Source: Diadema setosum (lineage: Eukaryota; Echinodermata; Echinoidea; Diadematoida; Diadematidae). Taken from it: a DNA stretch of 64,000 nt. The stretch covers positions 27,742,627 through 27,806,626 of the forward strand of contig CM067070.1 of assembly GCA_033980235.1 (NCBI GenBank), in the 5' to 3' direction. Below the pieces are notes generated by a model, which searched no databases, was not told where the DNA came from, and worked only from the letters and a program-made list of their open reading frames with translations. The position numbers and the translations under genes are program-made. Shown here one piece after another: positions 22,183 to 33,040 of the stretch (position 1 is its first letter; every line of letters starts with the position of its first letter).

Positions 22183-22285
22183 CACATGCTGGACTAGCAT
22201 AAGCTTTTATGTTAGTCCAGCAGGAGGGACTAACAAAATGCTAGTCCAGACGGGCACTTCTGAACTAGCATTTTGTTAGTCCGCC
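22183..22285. repeat. Clustered short hairpins
   Basis: 'GGACTAGCATAAGC'/'GCTTTTATGTTAGTCC' and 'GGACTAACAAAATGCTAGTCC' are back-to-back palindromes built on one ~11-bp word (ACTAGCATTTT). A partial third copy is at 22263-22282. Confidence 0.7.
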
Positions 22286-22842
22286 GATAAATGTATATAT
22301 ATATATTTTTTTTTTTTTCAGTGCAGAAAAGGTGTGATAATAGGAATATCCGAGGAAACACTGCTTTGTTGAAACTAAAAAAAAAAAAAAACCAAACAGA
22401 CTGAACGAAAGCGATCATACAAAGCAGGACTTATGGGAATTATTTAAACAAAGACTTGTTGTTGTTGTTGTTTTTTGGCACATTAAGCGTTTTGTTGCAG
22501 CTAGACCCACTAAGGCTCCTGCTCCATATGCCACTTTGTGCACCAATGATGATTATGATTCATAACAGTAATTTGGCGTCTATTATATCTACTTTAAAGC
22601 ATTCGAAGTCGCATAGACTCCTTCAAGAGCGTTAGTACTTGAATATCCAGCGATGAATGTGAGTCTTGAGTGAAACCTTGAAGTGCTCCGGATTGTTCAT
22701 TTCACGGAGAAAAGAAAATATGAGCTGGAGTTCCATAGGCAACGAATAGAGAAAAATGCATAAAACTTACATGTTTGTTATAATCTAATGAAATGTAATG
22801 CTATGATGAAATAATTCACTATGTGAAATGCAGTCGATCTAA
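22286..22842. other. Unassigned intronic stretch
   Basis: A/T homopolymers at 22305-22320 and 22378-22392 and a (GTT)n run at 22458-22473; otherwise nothing. Confidence 0.35.
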
Positions 22843-22990
22843 CGGGGTGTTGCAAGAAACTCGCAATTTATTGCAAGCTCCCTTCATGCAACTGCAACTT
22901 GCGATTGATTGCAAGTTGTAATAGATCTATTGTAAAGTTTGCAATAGATATTTGCGATCAATTGCAACTTGACTTTCTTGCAACACCCCC
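22843..22990. mobile_element. Short foldback MITE with TAA target duplication
   Basis: 148 bp; the inverted ends GGGGTGTTGCAAGAAA and TTTCTTGCAACACCCC contain repeated 'TTGCAA' words. TAA flanks both sides (22840-22842 and 22991-22993). A 3-bp TWA duplication is what PIF/Harbinger-type elements leave, so that superfamily is a reasonable inference. Confidence 0.75.
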
Positions 22991-24195
22991 TAAGTAGAGG
23001 ATTCCTTATTGTGACGCAAGTCAATCACTCAGCATACAACTTTTCTTACCTCTCCTTTGACTGCATTTTGAGATTTGACGACCTGTTTGTCCTGAGAATC
23101 ATGAGGAAGATAACACAGAAGAAGCAATATAAGGCGAGGAAACAAATGTTGATATAGATTGGCATGTGGTCCCGCTTTAAAGTGGAAGCCCACTTCACGT
23201 TCAAGGTGACTTTAATACAGTAAAATGACCCCCCCCCCCAAAAAAAAAAAAGACAACGTAACCGTTAAGGTTTTATAGAAATCAAATTTGAAATAAAGAC
23301 GTTGTGGAAACTATGCAATATGAAAATAGGCTCGTTTTCACGAATCATAGCCACATACGTCAATTTGGCATTGTCGGCGCTTAACAATATCATCCTAATA
23401 TAACTCAAAAGGCTATGGTAGTAATTGACGATTCAACTTTTGTTATTTTTTTCTTTCTCGCACCCATATGGTGGATGCAAAAGATGTGACTAATTTTCTG
23501 GATTTTTATATTCAAAGATAGAAATGTCTTGAAGATTTGTATAGAAGTCAAATTGGGATCGGTTAATGTATGACATATCTATAATATTGTTACTGTACAT
23601 CATTCTATTAACAGTAATAAGACGTGGGAAGCGTTTTTTATCCGCATAGAACAATTACGTAAGCGCAATAAAATGAAATGCTTAAATAATTTGACTATAT
23701 AACTACGGCTAAATACCTACGTCTGCTTTCATTCTGCTGAAGGCTTTTTGTTTTTGTTTTGCTTTTTTTCAATACGGCACTTAATTGCACATGCCAAACG
23801 ATCAATTCTTTCGAAAGGCTTGACCGCGTTGGATTTTAGACGTGTTGGCAAGATTGAAAAATAAAATAGATCAAAACATAAAAAAAGAAGAAAAGAAAGA
23901 GAGAATGTCAGCTGGAGATAGAAAAATTGATTTCGAAAATGAAACAGACAAATATTTATCAAGCTTCACCTGTTCTGTAGGTACCGCTGGGAGCCATGAT
24001 TTCTCATTCTCGAACTTGCAACCAGGGGTAGATTAAGGGAAAATGAAGCCATGAATCGACTTTTAGACGAGTAATCACGCATTACAATGTTCTTATTTTC
24101 CCACACTTATCGATATATCTTACATGACAGTTATGCATAAGTATATATTATGACGGTATTATGTCTGTGTGTATAAAGTAAATATATTACACATT
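22991..24195. other. Unassigned intronic stretch
   Basis: Poly-C then poly-A run at 23229-23252. ORFs here are short and unsupported. Nothing else recognised. Confidence 0.3.
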
Positions 24196-24862
24196 TGTGA
24201 CTGTGCACCACAAAACATGGATTTTACGTAAGAACTCAAAACAGGTGAAATGAGTCAGCCAAGTCAATCTTGAGTATTTCATATTTTCGAAAAAGCTATC
24301 TTTCTTCTACAATATTCTTTAGTTTGGGATCATAACACGAATGGGAAAGTGTGTTTTCAGCAGTTTTTCTGCAACCCCTTTTTGGGGGAGAGTAGAATGA
24401 TCAGGTTTGTATTACAGGCCCCTTTTCATTTCTTGAAATCGTTTGTACACTCTTCAAGTCTAATAAATTTTGAAAGGATAATGTTACTGTGTTGTAAATT
24501 AGCATTAATCAAGGACAGAATGTGTTGATAGAGCATGCTAAATTTCAGCTTAATCTGATAATCCCTTCATTGTTGTTGCTCCAGTGGTTGACATCCTGTG
24601 TTTTGTCCCTTTCATCGCACAGCTAGCCTAGCTTGGTGAAAGATTAGCTCTTGAATAGACCCTGTACTTGAGAGCCTCTTTTCTCAGTACACACTTTTCC
24701 AGAGTGTGTGCTTTCTGTCTAGTATTTAGATAAGATAGGGGAGTCCATTTGAATTGAGTTATACATCATTTGAAAGCCTAGAGTCTGTTCTTTAAAAATC
24801 TGTCATTAACTAAAAAATCATGTCTGGCGACATTTTGTTAGTTTTGTGATGCAGGGTCACAT
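24196..24862. mobile_element. TIR element family 6, copy 1 (~665 bp)
   Basis: Inverted ends TGTGACTGTGCACCACAAAA and TTTTGTGATGCAGGGTCACA. A second copy in the same orientation is at 33041-33680, sharing internal blocks such as 'TTTGGGATCATAACA', 'GTGTGTTTTCAGCAGTTTTT' and 'ACATCCTGTGTTTTGTCCCT'. No ORF. Confidence 0.85.
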
Positions 24863-25706
24863 ATAATGAAAGTTTATGAGGGCAATGGACAGAATTCATG
24901 AGGTAAAAGATGAAATGACTCATTCAACTCGTCTGCGCTTCATTGAATGGATCAATGAAATAAAATATTCTGTTCATTGCACGAATGAAAACATTCATAA
25001 TTGGTGTTATATAACAACTAAAAAAACTGATCCTTGTCATTTGATGTTTTATGAATTAAGAAAAAAAAAAGAGAGAATGTGCAAGATCTGAGATTAAGAG
25101 ATCAGAGAGTACTCTCTGCATGAGCGCCATACGCTAGCGCGCTTGACCGCATGCTCACACTGCAAACGCTTGTCAAGCGTAAATATGTGCCGGGCTCTCG
25201 GCGTGCGCGCAATGGAGCAAATCGCATGGATCCAAGATTACACGGTAAATTGAGCCTTAAATACACGAATGATGATGTAATAGTACAATGGGATAAATGG
25301 TCAATATAAAGCAACAAATCAAATGACGAGGATCTATTTGTAGGTGTTTTATATAATGTACACATACATGATGTGTGTGCGTTTGTGTGTGTGTGTGTAT
25401 GTTATGTTTGTGTATCGCGACAGACCCTTAGGATTTGGATTTCGCAAAGGACTTCAAATTACTCATCAGAATTTTTTTTTCATATTTCCGTTTTTCATAA
25501 TTTCAATAGAAAGCAAAAATATACCTTGCTATATCATCATTAGCTTACTTCTGGTTGGTTTCTTTTTTTACTCATATTTCGACAAAAGTGTATAATCCTC
25601 TCAATGTGAATTGACAGAAATATCAGGCAATAACGGCTCTAACGTTCATCAACAATTAACTGACGAAAGAAGCGGAGAACTGCAATGATCACACAAAGTT
25701 CCTTAC
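24863..25706. other. Proximal part of the long NXPE-like intron
   Basis: A CpG-rich patch at 25100-25225 ('GCTAGCGCGCTTGACCGC', 'GGCGTGCGCGCAATGG') stands out from the AT-rich background, and a (GT)n run lies at 25375-25402. No exon recognised. The patch could be an intronic regulatory element. Confidence 0.35.
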
Positions 25707-25832
25707 CTTCCGGATGGGGGGTGCAACAAAGTTACTTCTGACTTTGACAGTTGACATTCCGTAGAAGTAGAATGAGGACAGGGTAAAGCAGGTTACCCAG
25801 AAAACAACGTTTGCCGCTTTAGAAGACACCAT
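25707..25832 (-). CDS. N-terminal exon of a type II membrane protein (probable NXPE-like exon 1)
   Basis: Starts at ATG 25832 and runs 42 codons to CGGAAG|GTAAGG (donor GT 25706-25705). It reads 'MVSSKAANVVFWVTCFTLSS', then 'FYFYGMSTVKVRSNFVAPPI', then RK. A Lys near the N-terminus precedes a hydrophobic segment (residues about 9-25), i.e. an uncleaved signal-anchor, followed by a basic stalk start. That topology (short cytosolic tail, anchor, luminal stalk) is the one expected for NXPE family members. The exon lies upstream on the same strand as the NXPE exons 12 kb away. Its phase (0) does not match exon 2 as drawn, so the link is inference and another exon probably lies between. A possible acceptor (GATTCCTAG) just before the ATG suggests a preceding 5' UTR exon. 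Confidence 0.55.
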
Positions 25833-26084
25833 TTTATTTCCTAGGAATCACAGACGCTTTTCGGGAACGAACAATTCGATTCGGTGGCTGACGGTAAGAA
25901 AAATAAGAAACACACACAAAAAAAGGGGGGATGCACCATATTCCACAAAGGGTTAAAATGACTGGCAGTTAATGGCTGCCAAGAATATTAGACTGATCTT
26001 TCAGCAAAAATGACATAATAAGAACTTATGAAAAAGGAATCGAACATTAACACACAAAATTATCGGCAACATGATTATAGCAAT

Positions 26085-26200
26085 CTCAATAGAGATAAAC
26101 AATATGTATAAACAATGTGTTATGAATAAGTATAAAAATATGTATAAACAATATGTATAAAAATATGTATAAACAATATGTATAAACAATATGTTATGAA
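26085..26200. repeat. Minisatellite with TATGTATAAACAA-type units
   Basis: About seven copies of a 13-17 bp unit ending with 'AATATGTTATGAATA'. It directly precedes the conserved start of the LINE at about 26200, so the apparent N-terminus 'MYKQYVMN' of the LINE frame is read from this repeat. Confidence 0.8.
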
Positions 26201-27470
26201 TAGTGATGATGATAATCTTTTGTTAGCTCATTTGAATATACGAAGCATAAGTAGAAATTTTGATAAATTGCGATTATTTTTAGAAAACTCTGGTAATAAC
26301 TGTTCCGTTATAGGTCTGACCGAAACATGGTTCACTCCCAATATAACTCATTTATTTTCTATATCCGGCTTTGATTTCGTGTACAGAAATAGAAAAGAAA
26401 GAATGGGTGGTGGTGTGGGTTTACACATCCTCAACAAATTTGAATATTCTATCCACGAAGAACTGAATGTCATGACTGATGCAATTGAATCTCTTTTTGT
26501 TGAAATGGTAAACCCGAATGGGAAAAACATATTGATTGAAGTTGTTTACAGACCCCCTGGATCGAATCCGAATAATTTTTTGTTGTACATACAAAATCTA
26601 ATGCAGAACTCTATTTTTACAAATAAACATGTATATTTAATGGGTGATTTTAACATTGATCTTATGAAATGTAACTCCCAACATATTTCGCAAGAATTTG
26701 TAGAAACCTTAATGTCTGTCTCTTTAATACCGTTAATTTCTAAGCCGACCCGTGTTACTGACCGATCTGCCACTTTGATTGATAATATTTTTTGTAATAT
26801 TCTCCCAATTCCCGGGTCTAGTATTGTTTTATCTGACATCTCTGATCATTATCCTATATTTACACAAGTGCCAATTAAGCTATCTCCTAGGCAAAATAAT
26901 TATCAGAGACGTCGAAAGATTACGACCAATAATCTTATCAATTTGCAAAATAGTTTAAAAGATATTGATTGGGTTTTTGTATACAACAATACCGATCTTG
27001 ATTTGTGTTATGATTATTTTATGAAAACTATCACTTCTAAAATTGATGAACATATTCCGTTTTGTATAAGGAAAAGTAGTTACAAAAGAACTCCAAGACT
27101 CCCGTGGATAACCCAATCACTTTTAAGATCGATTAATAGAAAAAATAATTCGTTTTATAAATACAGAAGTAACCCTACGGATAAAAATAGACAAAAATAT
27201 GTGACTTATAAAGACACGCTTACTAATTCATTGCGTTTACAAAAGAGAAAATTTTATGTTAACCAGATAATGAAATATAAAAATGATATCAAGAATACTT
27301 TGAAAACAATAAAAGATGTTATGAATACATCTGTTGATGTATCTAGTATTTCAGAAGTACGATGGGGCAATACCTCAAGCAATGTACCTGCTGACATGGG
27401 CGAAATTTTTAATGTTTTTTTTTTTTGCTTCGATTGGGAAAAAATTATCACAAAGTATCCCTTCATCTAA
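26201..27470 (+). pseudogene. LINE A endonuclease and linker frame
   Basis: Long open frame. 'LLLAHLNIRSISRNF' opens the APE endonuclease; then 'SVIGLTETWFTP' (catalytic Glu region), 'GFDFVYRNRKERMGGGVG', 'IEVVYRPPG', 'YLMGDFNIDLM', 'RSATLIDNIF' and 'LSDISDHYPIFTQVP' (catalytic His region), all in canonical order within about 230 residues. The basic linker 'RTPRLPWITQSLLRSINRKN' leads into the RT region. The frame ends at 27470 after a T homopolymer ('NVFFFCFDW', 27414-27427), where a slippage frameshift is likely. Key endonuclease residues look intact, so decay is mostly in the RT half. Confidence 0.85.
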
Positions 27471-29031
27471 TTAAGTGTTTTATGATTTTTATTAGATATA
27501 CCTAATCCTAAAACTATATTTTCGGACCCTACGTATAATTAAGAAGTTATTGATATTATTTATAATTTGAAAGAAGGGAAAAGCCCAGGTTGTGATGGAA
27601 GTGATAATTATTTGTTGAAAAATACAATTCTTCAAATAATAGATCCTGTAGTATATATTATTAATTTATCACTTATTACTGGGCTTGTACCAAATCAGAT
27701 GAAGACTGCCAAAGTATATAAGAAAGGGGAGTAGAATGATGTCAATAATTACAGACCAATATCGTTATCAACTTCAATTTCTAAAACTTTGGAAAGAATA
27801 GTATATATCCGAACTGTAAAACTTTTTAATATGAGTAATGTATTTACAAATTTTCAATTTGGATTCAGAGAAAATCACAACAACACCCACGCTTTACTTA
27901 TCTTTGTGGAAAAGATTACATATGCACTTGATACATTTTCGCATACAATAGTCATCTTCCTGGACTTTTCCAAGGCTTAAAAAAATTGATACGATTAATC
28001 ACGGTATACTTCTCTCTATCCCATAATGGTATTCGCGGAAAAGCCTTGCAATGGTTTACGAGTTATTTATCTGACAGATTTCAATATGTTTTGATTCTTC
28101 TATGAAGAAAATAGAATGTGGTGTTCCGCAAGGAAGTTTGTTAGGCCCATTCTTATTTATAGTTTACATTAATGATTTTTATAGATCTTCAGATAAACTC
28201 TCTTTCATATTATTTGCGGATGATTCCAGTCTTTTTTATTCCCACCCTGACCCTAATACTTTAATTAGTACAGTGAATTATGAATTGAAAAATGTCTCAC
28301 AATGGATATATGCAAATAAATTATCACTGAATATTGAGAAGACAAAGTATATGTTTTTCAGTAATTCCTTAGATACATGTAGATTACCAGGCAATGTTAT
28401 ATTTGACACTACTCCCCTAGAAGCGGTTTCGTATATTAAATTCTTAGGTGTTTGTGTTGATAATAAGTTATCATGGAAGTGTCACATAAACAATATTTGT
28501 AATGTAATTGCACGTAACATAGGCATAATAAATAAATTGAAATATTATCTTCTTTCTTCGGCTTTGATTACACTTCATTCAAGTTTGGTATTGCCGTACT
28601 TGAATTACGGAATTCTTGCTTGGGGGAATACATACTCAACATTCCTAGATAAACTTTTTCTTCTGCAAAATATGGCGCTCAGAATTGTTTTTAACCTTCA
28701 TATCCGAGCACATACTGACAAGCTCTTCTTTGAACACAAAATTCTGAAAATAAAAGAGTTGTATTTGTTTCAACTTGGTTAATTCATGTTTAATTACAAC
28801 TGCAACCATCTACCCAAGATATTTTACTCTTTATTTCACTGTAACAGCCACGTACATAATTATCCCACGAGACAATCTAAAGAATTTCATCTTCCCTTAG
28901 TGAGAACTGTACACACTCAAAATACATTTGTGTATACCGGACCCAGATTTTGGAATAGTTTAGATAATGATCTAAAAGAATCTGTGAAGCTAATTACATT
29001 TAAGTATAAACTCAAAAATATTGTTTTCTAA
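27471..29031 (+). pseudogene. LINE A reverse transcriptase and C-terminal domain, frameshifted
   Basis: RT motifs are spread over several frames. 'NNYRPISLSTSISKTLERIV' is at about 27745 after an in-frame stop at 27733, 'NFQFGFRENHN' follows, and 'IFLDFSKA' is at 27957-27980 with a stop just after. 'IECGVPQGSLLGPFLFIVYI' and 'LSFILFADDSSLFY' (FADD catalytic pair intact) are in the frame 28102-28782. The C-terminal 'HNYPTRQSKEFHLPLVRT' and 'GPRFWNSLDNDL' are at 28786-29031. At least three frame breaks or stops make it non-functional. Downstream is a 3' UTR of about 0.75 kb, pyrimidine-rich at 29105-29200. Confidence 0.85.
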
Positions 29032-29786
29032 ATATACCAGTTAATTCTGTTTAATGAAAAACCCCGTCATGTTTCACTTTTCCTTGAGATTTTGTAGTGT
29101 GTCCACAGACCTTTTCCATCCCCTTCCTTTTCCCTCTCCTTTTCCTTCTCTATTCTTCCTTGCTCCTCTTTCCTCGTTCTTCGTTGTCCAGTATCTGTCT
29201 TAGTGCATTTCCTCAAGTTCTGTTATTTCTATGTTATTGCTGTTGTTGTCGTTGTTTTTTTTTTATGGCCGATTGCATAGCTTCCTTTCCGTTCAATTTT
29301 CCTGGCATACCTGGCCCCATAGTGTCTGTGCCACAAATGTGATATGTTATATAGTTTATACGTTTGCATTCTAAAATCCTAGTAAGTATTGTTCATAGTA
29401 TCAGCATCTGAGTAAATGTACAGTACTATATAGAAGAATTTAAAATGAATATGTTTTATTGGTATAACAAATTGGTGCTGTTGTTGTTTTGTTCCAGTGT
29501 TCCACGTCTTACAAGCTTGGTTTTTTTAGTGGAACACTGTTTTCCATCATTGTGATTATTTACTATTTTTGTTGCAATGGCAAAGTGCATTGTTTCTTTT
29601 TTATGACAGCATTCGTGCATGTACTTTATATTGTATTTGAAAAAAAAAAAACTTTATCAGACGAGTGTAAGAAAAATGAAAAAAAAATTATCACTTTGGA
29701 TTATGTCAACTTTTTTTTTCTTTTCTTTTTGATGAGGGAAATAAATAAACTATTGAATTGAATTGAATTGAATTGAATTGAATAGA

Positions 29787-30520
29787 CGGGACCATGGCAG
29801 CGTTTGTTTCTATTGAGCAGTGATTGTGCATCGTTAAATTTTGCACCAGTCACAATACACGAAACAATAGTCATTCAGAGTGTGCCTCTAGTGAGTCTGC
29901 TTGAATCCATTTTATTCCATATGCTATAATTGGAGTGCAGTACGTAATAAGCCTATAGATAAATTCACGCTGTCGACTTCTAACAAGTAGCTCGAGAGCT
30001 ATTACTGCACTATTAAAACGAGCCTGTCCTTGGGTTGCGTTAGATCGTTACGAAAGGGCGGCGGAAAATTGTTCATTTTTTTTTTGTCATCACAATCATC
30101 ATAATTCTACTAATATACGTAAAGCAAACTGTAATACACGCCATCTCTACACACTGAAGTTGACTATGATGTACTCCGCGCACTATAACGTTGCTTCGGT
30201 GTAAAATGGCGTTTGCTTTCGTCAGGTTGTCGTCAGTGACAAAGAAAAATATACGAAATGTTGTTGACTCAAACAGTAATACTTAAATTCGACATCAATT
30301 TGGACAAATATCACGTTCGCATTGCCAGTTTTATTGAACTGACATCCGAGGAAAAAACAACAACAAAAACTGGCAATACTGCCTACTTGCAATAAATTCA
30401 ATGATAGTCACAAAACATGTCACCGCGAATAAAAATAAAAGCAACCATTACCAGTCGTCAGTGAAATATACTTAGGTGCAAGATAAAGCGATAATGTGAT
30501 CAAAATTAGAGCGTTTACCT
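29787..30520. other. Unassigned stretch upstream of the NXPE-like first coding exon
   Basis: No TE recognised; possible 5' intron or flank of the minus-strand gene. Confidence 0.3.
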
Positions 30521-30800
30521 CCACGACATGAAAATTAATAGTTAGATCCTGATGATATAATCCAGTTGCAGGGGTTCCTTGACCGGTACTCTTGCAATTT
30601 CCTGCTCAGTTGTGTATCTCACTCATTAGAGCACGATTGCTAGCAGTCGGTCATTATTGTTTGGCATATCTACGCCCGAAACTGCCGAAAGCGGTCTTTG
30701 CGTCTTTCTGTCGGCGGTTTCTGCCGCCTAATTCGGTACGACGATTAGCGCCATCCAACTGACGGCCGTTTTTGACAACTGCGCGAGACGACCGCCGAAC
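30521..30800 (-). promoter_or_regulatory. CpG-rich patch, candidate promoter/5' UTR exon of the minus-strand gene
   Basis: 30660-30800 is unusually CpG-rich for this window ('ACGCCCGAAACTGCCG', 'CGCGAGACGACCGCCGAACC'). On the minus strand a consensus-like donor GTGGAG|GTAAAC occurs at about 30520, which would end a noncoding first exon. No ORF, no clear TATA. Confidence 0.3.
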
Positions 30801-30860
30801 CATGGAGCACAAAACCAATGATATCACATACTAAGTATACTTCAACACCGAAACAATCGT

Positions 30861-31825
30861 GTGAAATGCTGCCATGCGGTTGTGTTTATGTTGTTGTTAT
30901 GTAAATGGCAAAGATGATAATATATAGATATTATAACATGGCATCCTGTGACTTTGCAGCCCTAGAGAATGATGTTCTCGATGTTAAAGACCAATGCAAT
31001 CGGCAAAAAAAAAAAAAAAAAAAGAAAGACGAAATTCAAGAACCCGGAAGAACGTGTTCCTTTACGCACGTTATATGCATCAGTTGTATGATAGGAAGAA
31101 CAATATGCCAAGGTAATTATGCGATATCTCAGCGGCAATTCAATTACCTTATAAATAAGTTTGCAGATCGAGGTGATTAAATGGTGCTCGAACCTGCCAC
31201 CTGAATTATAAGGATAACCTTATAATTGAGGTGCCAGATCGAGAGGAAATATTATTTTGATAGCTTTCATACATTTGTTATCTCCTTCGAACATAATTTA
31301 TATCATGATCTATGTTAGAGAGAGCTTACAAAGGTATTGACACTGGTGGAGGCCATTCCGGCAAAGCTATTTTATTTTTAGCGTAGGTTATGCACTGTCG
31401 CCTTATGGTGAATAGGGACGATGATAGCGACGTTACCTATAAGCATCAATACCGAACTGGAAATGACTAATTTGATAAGGCTCGTATTGGCGAATGGTGA
31501 AATAACACTTAATATCCAACCAGAATAGTGAAGCTCGGTTCAGCAAGCGATGTTCGGAAGGTGGCCGAACATTTCCGATCAAAACATCAGCTAGACGTAG
31601 TAGTTACGAGGTCGACCTACTATAACACCGCCATTTCAGGATTAACGCTGGTGCTAGTTGAGACAGCACTAACGCCAGCACTAGCGCTGAACTTGAAATC
31701 ATCCATTATTACTTCCGCCAAGGGAAGAGGTTATCTTTTCATTACTATTTTTCTTTATTTATGTAATTACTTATTCATTTATTCATCTATTTGTATATAT
31801 ACTTAATCATTTTATTTATTAATTT
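30861..31825. other. Mostly unassigned, with small hairpins
   Basis: A near-perfect hairpin (18-bp stem, 16 matching; 'TGAATTATAAGG'-ATAA-'CCTTATAATTGA') is at 31197-31236. 'AACGCTGGTGCTAGTT' against 'AACGCCAGCACTAGCGC' forms an imperfect palindrome at 31640-31695. A poly-A run lies at 31004-31021. No gene recognised. Confidence 0.4.
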
Positions 31826-31828
31826 ATT

Positions 31829-31876
31829 ATTATTATTATTATTATTATTTATTCTTTTTTTTTTGGGGGGGGGGGG
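31829..31876. repeat. (TTA)n, T and G homopolymer run
   Basis: Simple repeats; a 10-11 base G run at 31865-31875. Confidence 0.9.
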
Positions 31877-31957
31877 CTCCGCAAAAGTGCAGTGTGTGCA
31901 TATAACAATGAAATCAAGAATACAGAACTTATTCGAGAAGACGTACACGGCAGTGAT

Positions 31958-32030
31958 ATTCAGTCGGATCTCAGTTATCCCGCCCTCTTTTTTCCGGACC
32001 TCTCTATGATCCGGACGCCTCCAAGCTGTA
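31958..32030. mobile_element. Possible pogo/Tigger-like terminus fragment
   Basis: 'CAGTCGGATCTCAGTTATCC' followed by 'TTTTTCCGGACCTCTC' and 'GATCCGGACGCC' resembles, from memory, ends of pogo-type elements (CAGT start, 'ATCCGGAC' words). The matching other end was not found. Confidence 0.25.
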
Positions 32031-32089
32031 AGGACAACAACAACAACAACAACAATTATTGCTTATTTGACGACAGTCTTCTGCATTTA

Positions 32090-32345
32090 CACTCCCAATA
32101 CATGTGCCATTGTTCAGTCAGATCATTAATTTGATTCACTATATCCCGAGTGGTTCCCGATTGACGTGTTCTATAATTCTTTTCACCAATCTGTATACGT
32201 ATATCTCAATTATGTTTGGATGTACACACTGACAGTGTATGTTTTATCATCTTGAATATAACAATGGTTGTATTTTATTTGTAATATATATTCAATGCAG
32301 AAAATTCCCAATAGATTAATTTGAATTGAATTTGAATTGCATTGA
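32090..32345 (+). mobile_element. LINE-like 3' end with TTGAATTGAA tail
   Basis: AT-rich 3' UTR-like sequence ending 'AATTTGAATTGAATTTGAAT' at 32316-32338, the same short tail word used by LINE A. No coding part. Confidence 0.4.
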
Positions 32346-32626
32346 ACAACAGCAATGACAACAACAACAAAATAATTTCAAACACAATTAAAACTACTAC
32401 AAAACTCAAATTACCTATGCTATTCCCAACATAAACGTTATAACAGAAGAAAAGTACTGTTGTAGTGTACATTGACAACGTATAATAGCACCACTGTGTC
32501 AGCAGCCTATACAAATAGGCCTACTGAGTACTTGTATTCTCATGTTTACATAAACATTGTTTCTCCCAAATCCGGCCAAATCGTTTATCTGGCCGGTCCC
32601 GACATGCCTCGACAACATAGGTCGGA

Positions 32627-32627
<1 letters not shown>

Positions 32628-32715
<88 letters not shown>
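32628..32715. repeat. (TA)n microsatellite
   Basis: About 88 bp of TA with one phase change, ending exactly at the left tip of MITE family 3 copy 2. Confidence 0.95.
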
Positions 32716-32718
<3 letters not shown>

Positions 32719-32945
32719 GAGTTTGTTCGCAAAAGCCGATAAGTCCATTTTTGAAGATTTTGAAGTACGGTATCTGTCATAAAGTACAAAATAATCCCTT
32801 TTAAATGATATATTGGTCACTACATATAAAGGTACATTTTTGAAATTATGGTCAAAAGAAGCAAAAATTTTCTTATTATTCTCTTTGTTTTTCTTGACCT
32901 TTAATCGCAAATATAGACTTATCGGTTTTTGCGAACAAATTGTTC
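32716..32945. mobile_element. Foldback MITE family 3, copy 2
   Basis: GAAGAGTTTGTTCGCAAAAG at the left, 'TTTTTGCGAACAAATTGTTC' at the right (mutated tip). Like copy 1 it has TA repeats on both sides (right block 32946-32980). It lost about 17 bp ('ATCTTCATTTGACAAAT' region) near the right end. Confidence 0.9.
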
Positions 32946-33040
32946 ATATATATATAAATATATATATATATATTTATATTGATATTTAGGAAAGGCAAAT
33001 TGAAAATGAAATGTATCACATCATACTTTTGTTTATGTTT

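Larger units (their letters stand above)
26201..29786 (+). mobile_element. LINE A: APE/RT non-LTR retrotransposon, nearly full ORF2, inactive
   Basis: About 3.6 kb: endonuclease, RT, C-terminal domain, 3' UTR and a (GAATT)n tail at 29755-29780. The gene order and motifs (HLNIRS...GLTETW, GDFNID, SDHYP, FLDFSKA, GVPQGS, FADD) belong to the CR1/Jockey side of non-LTR elements. There is no ORF1 upstream. A 5'-truncated copy with the same 3' UTR is at 60358-60525, and a related family member is at 37-41 kb on the minus strand. Confidence 0.85.

Noticed and set aside
25102..25365. 87-codon minus-strand frame over the CpG-rich patch
   Set aside because: No splice context to the adjacent anchor exon and no recognisable content.
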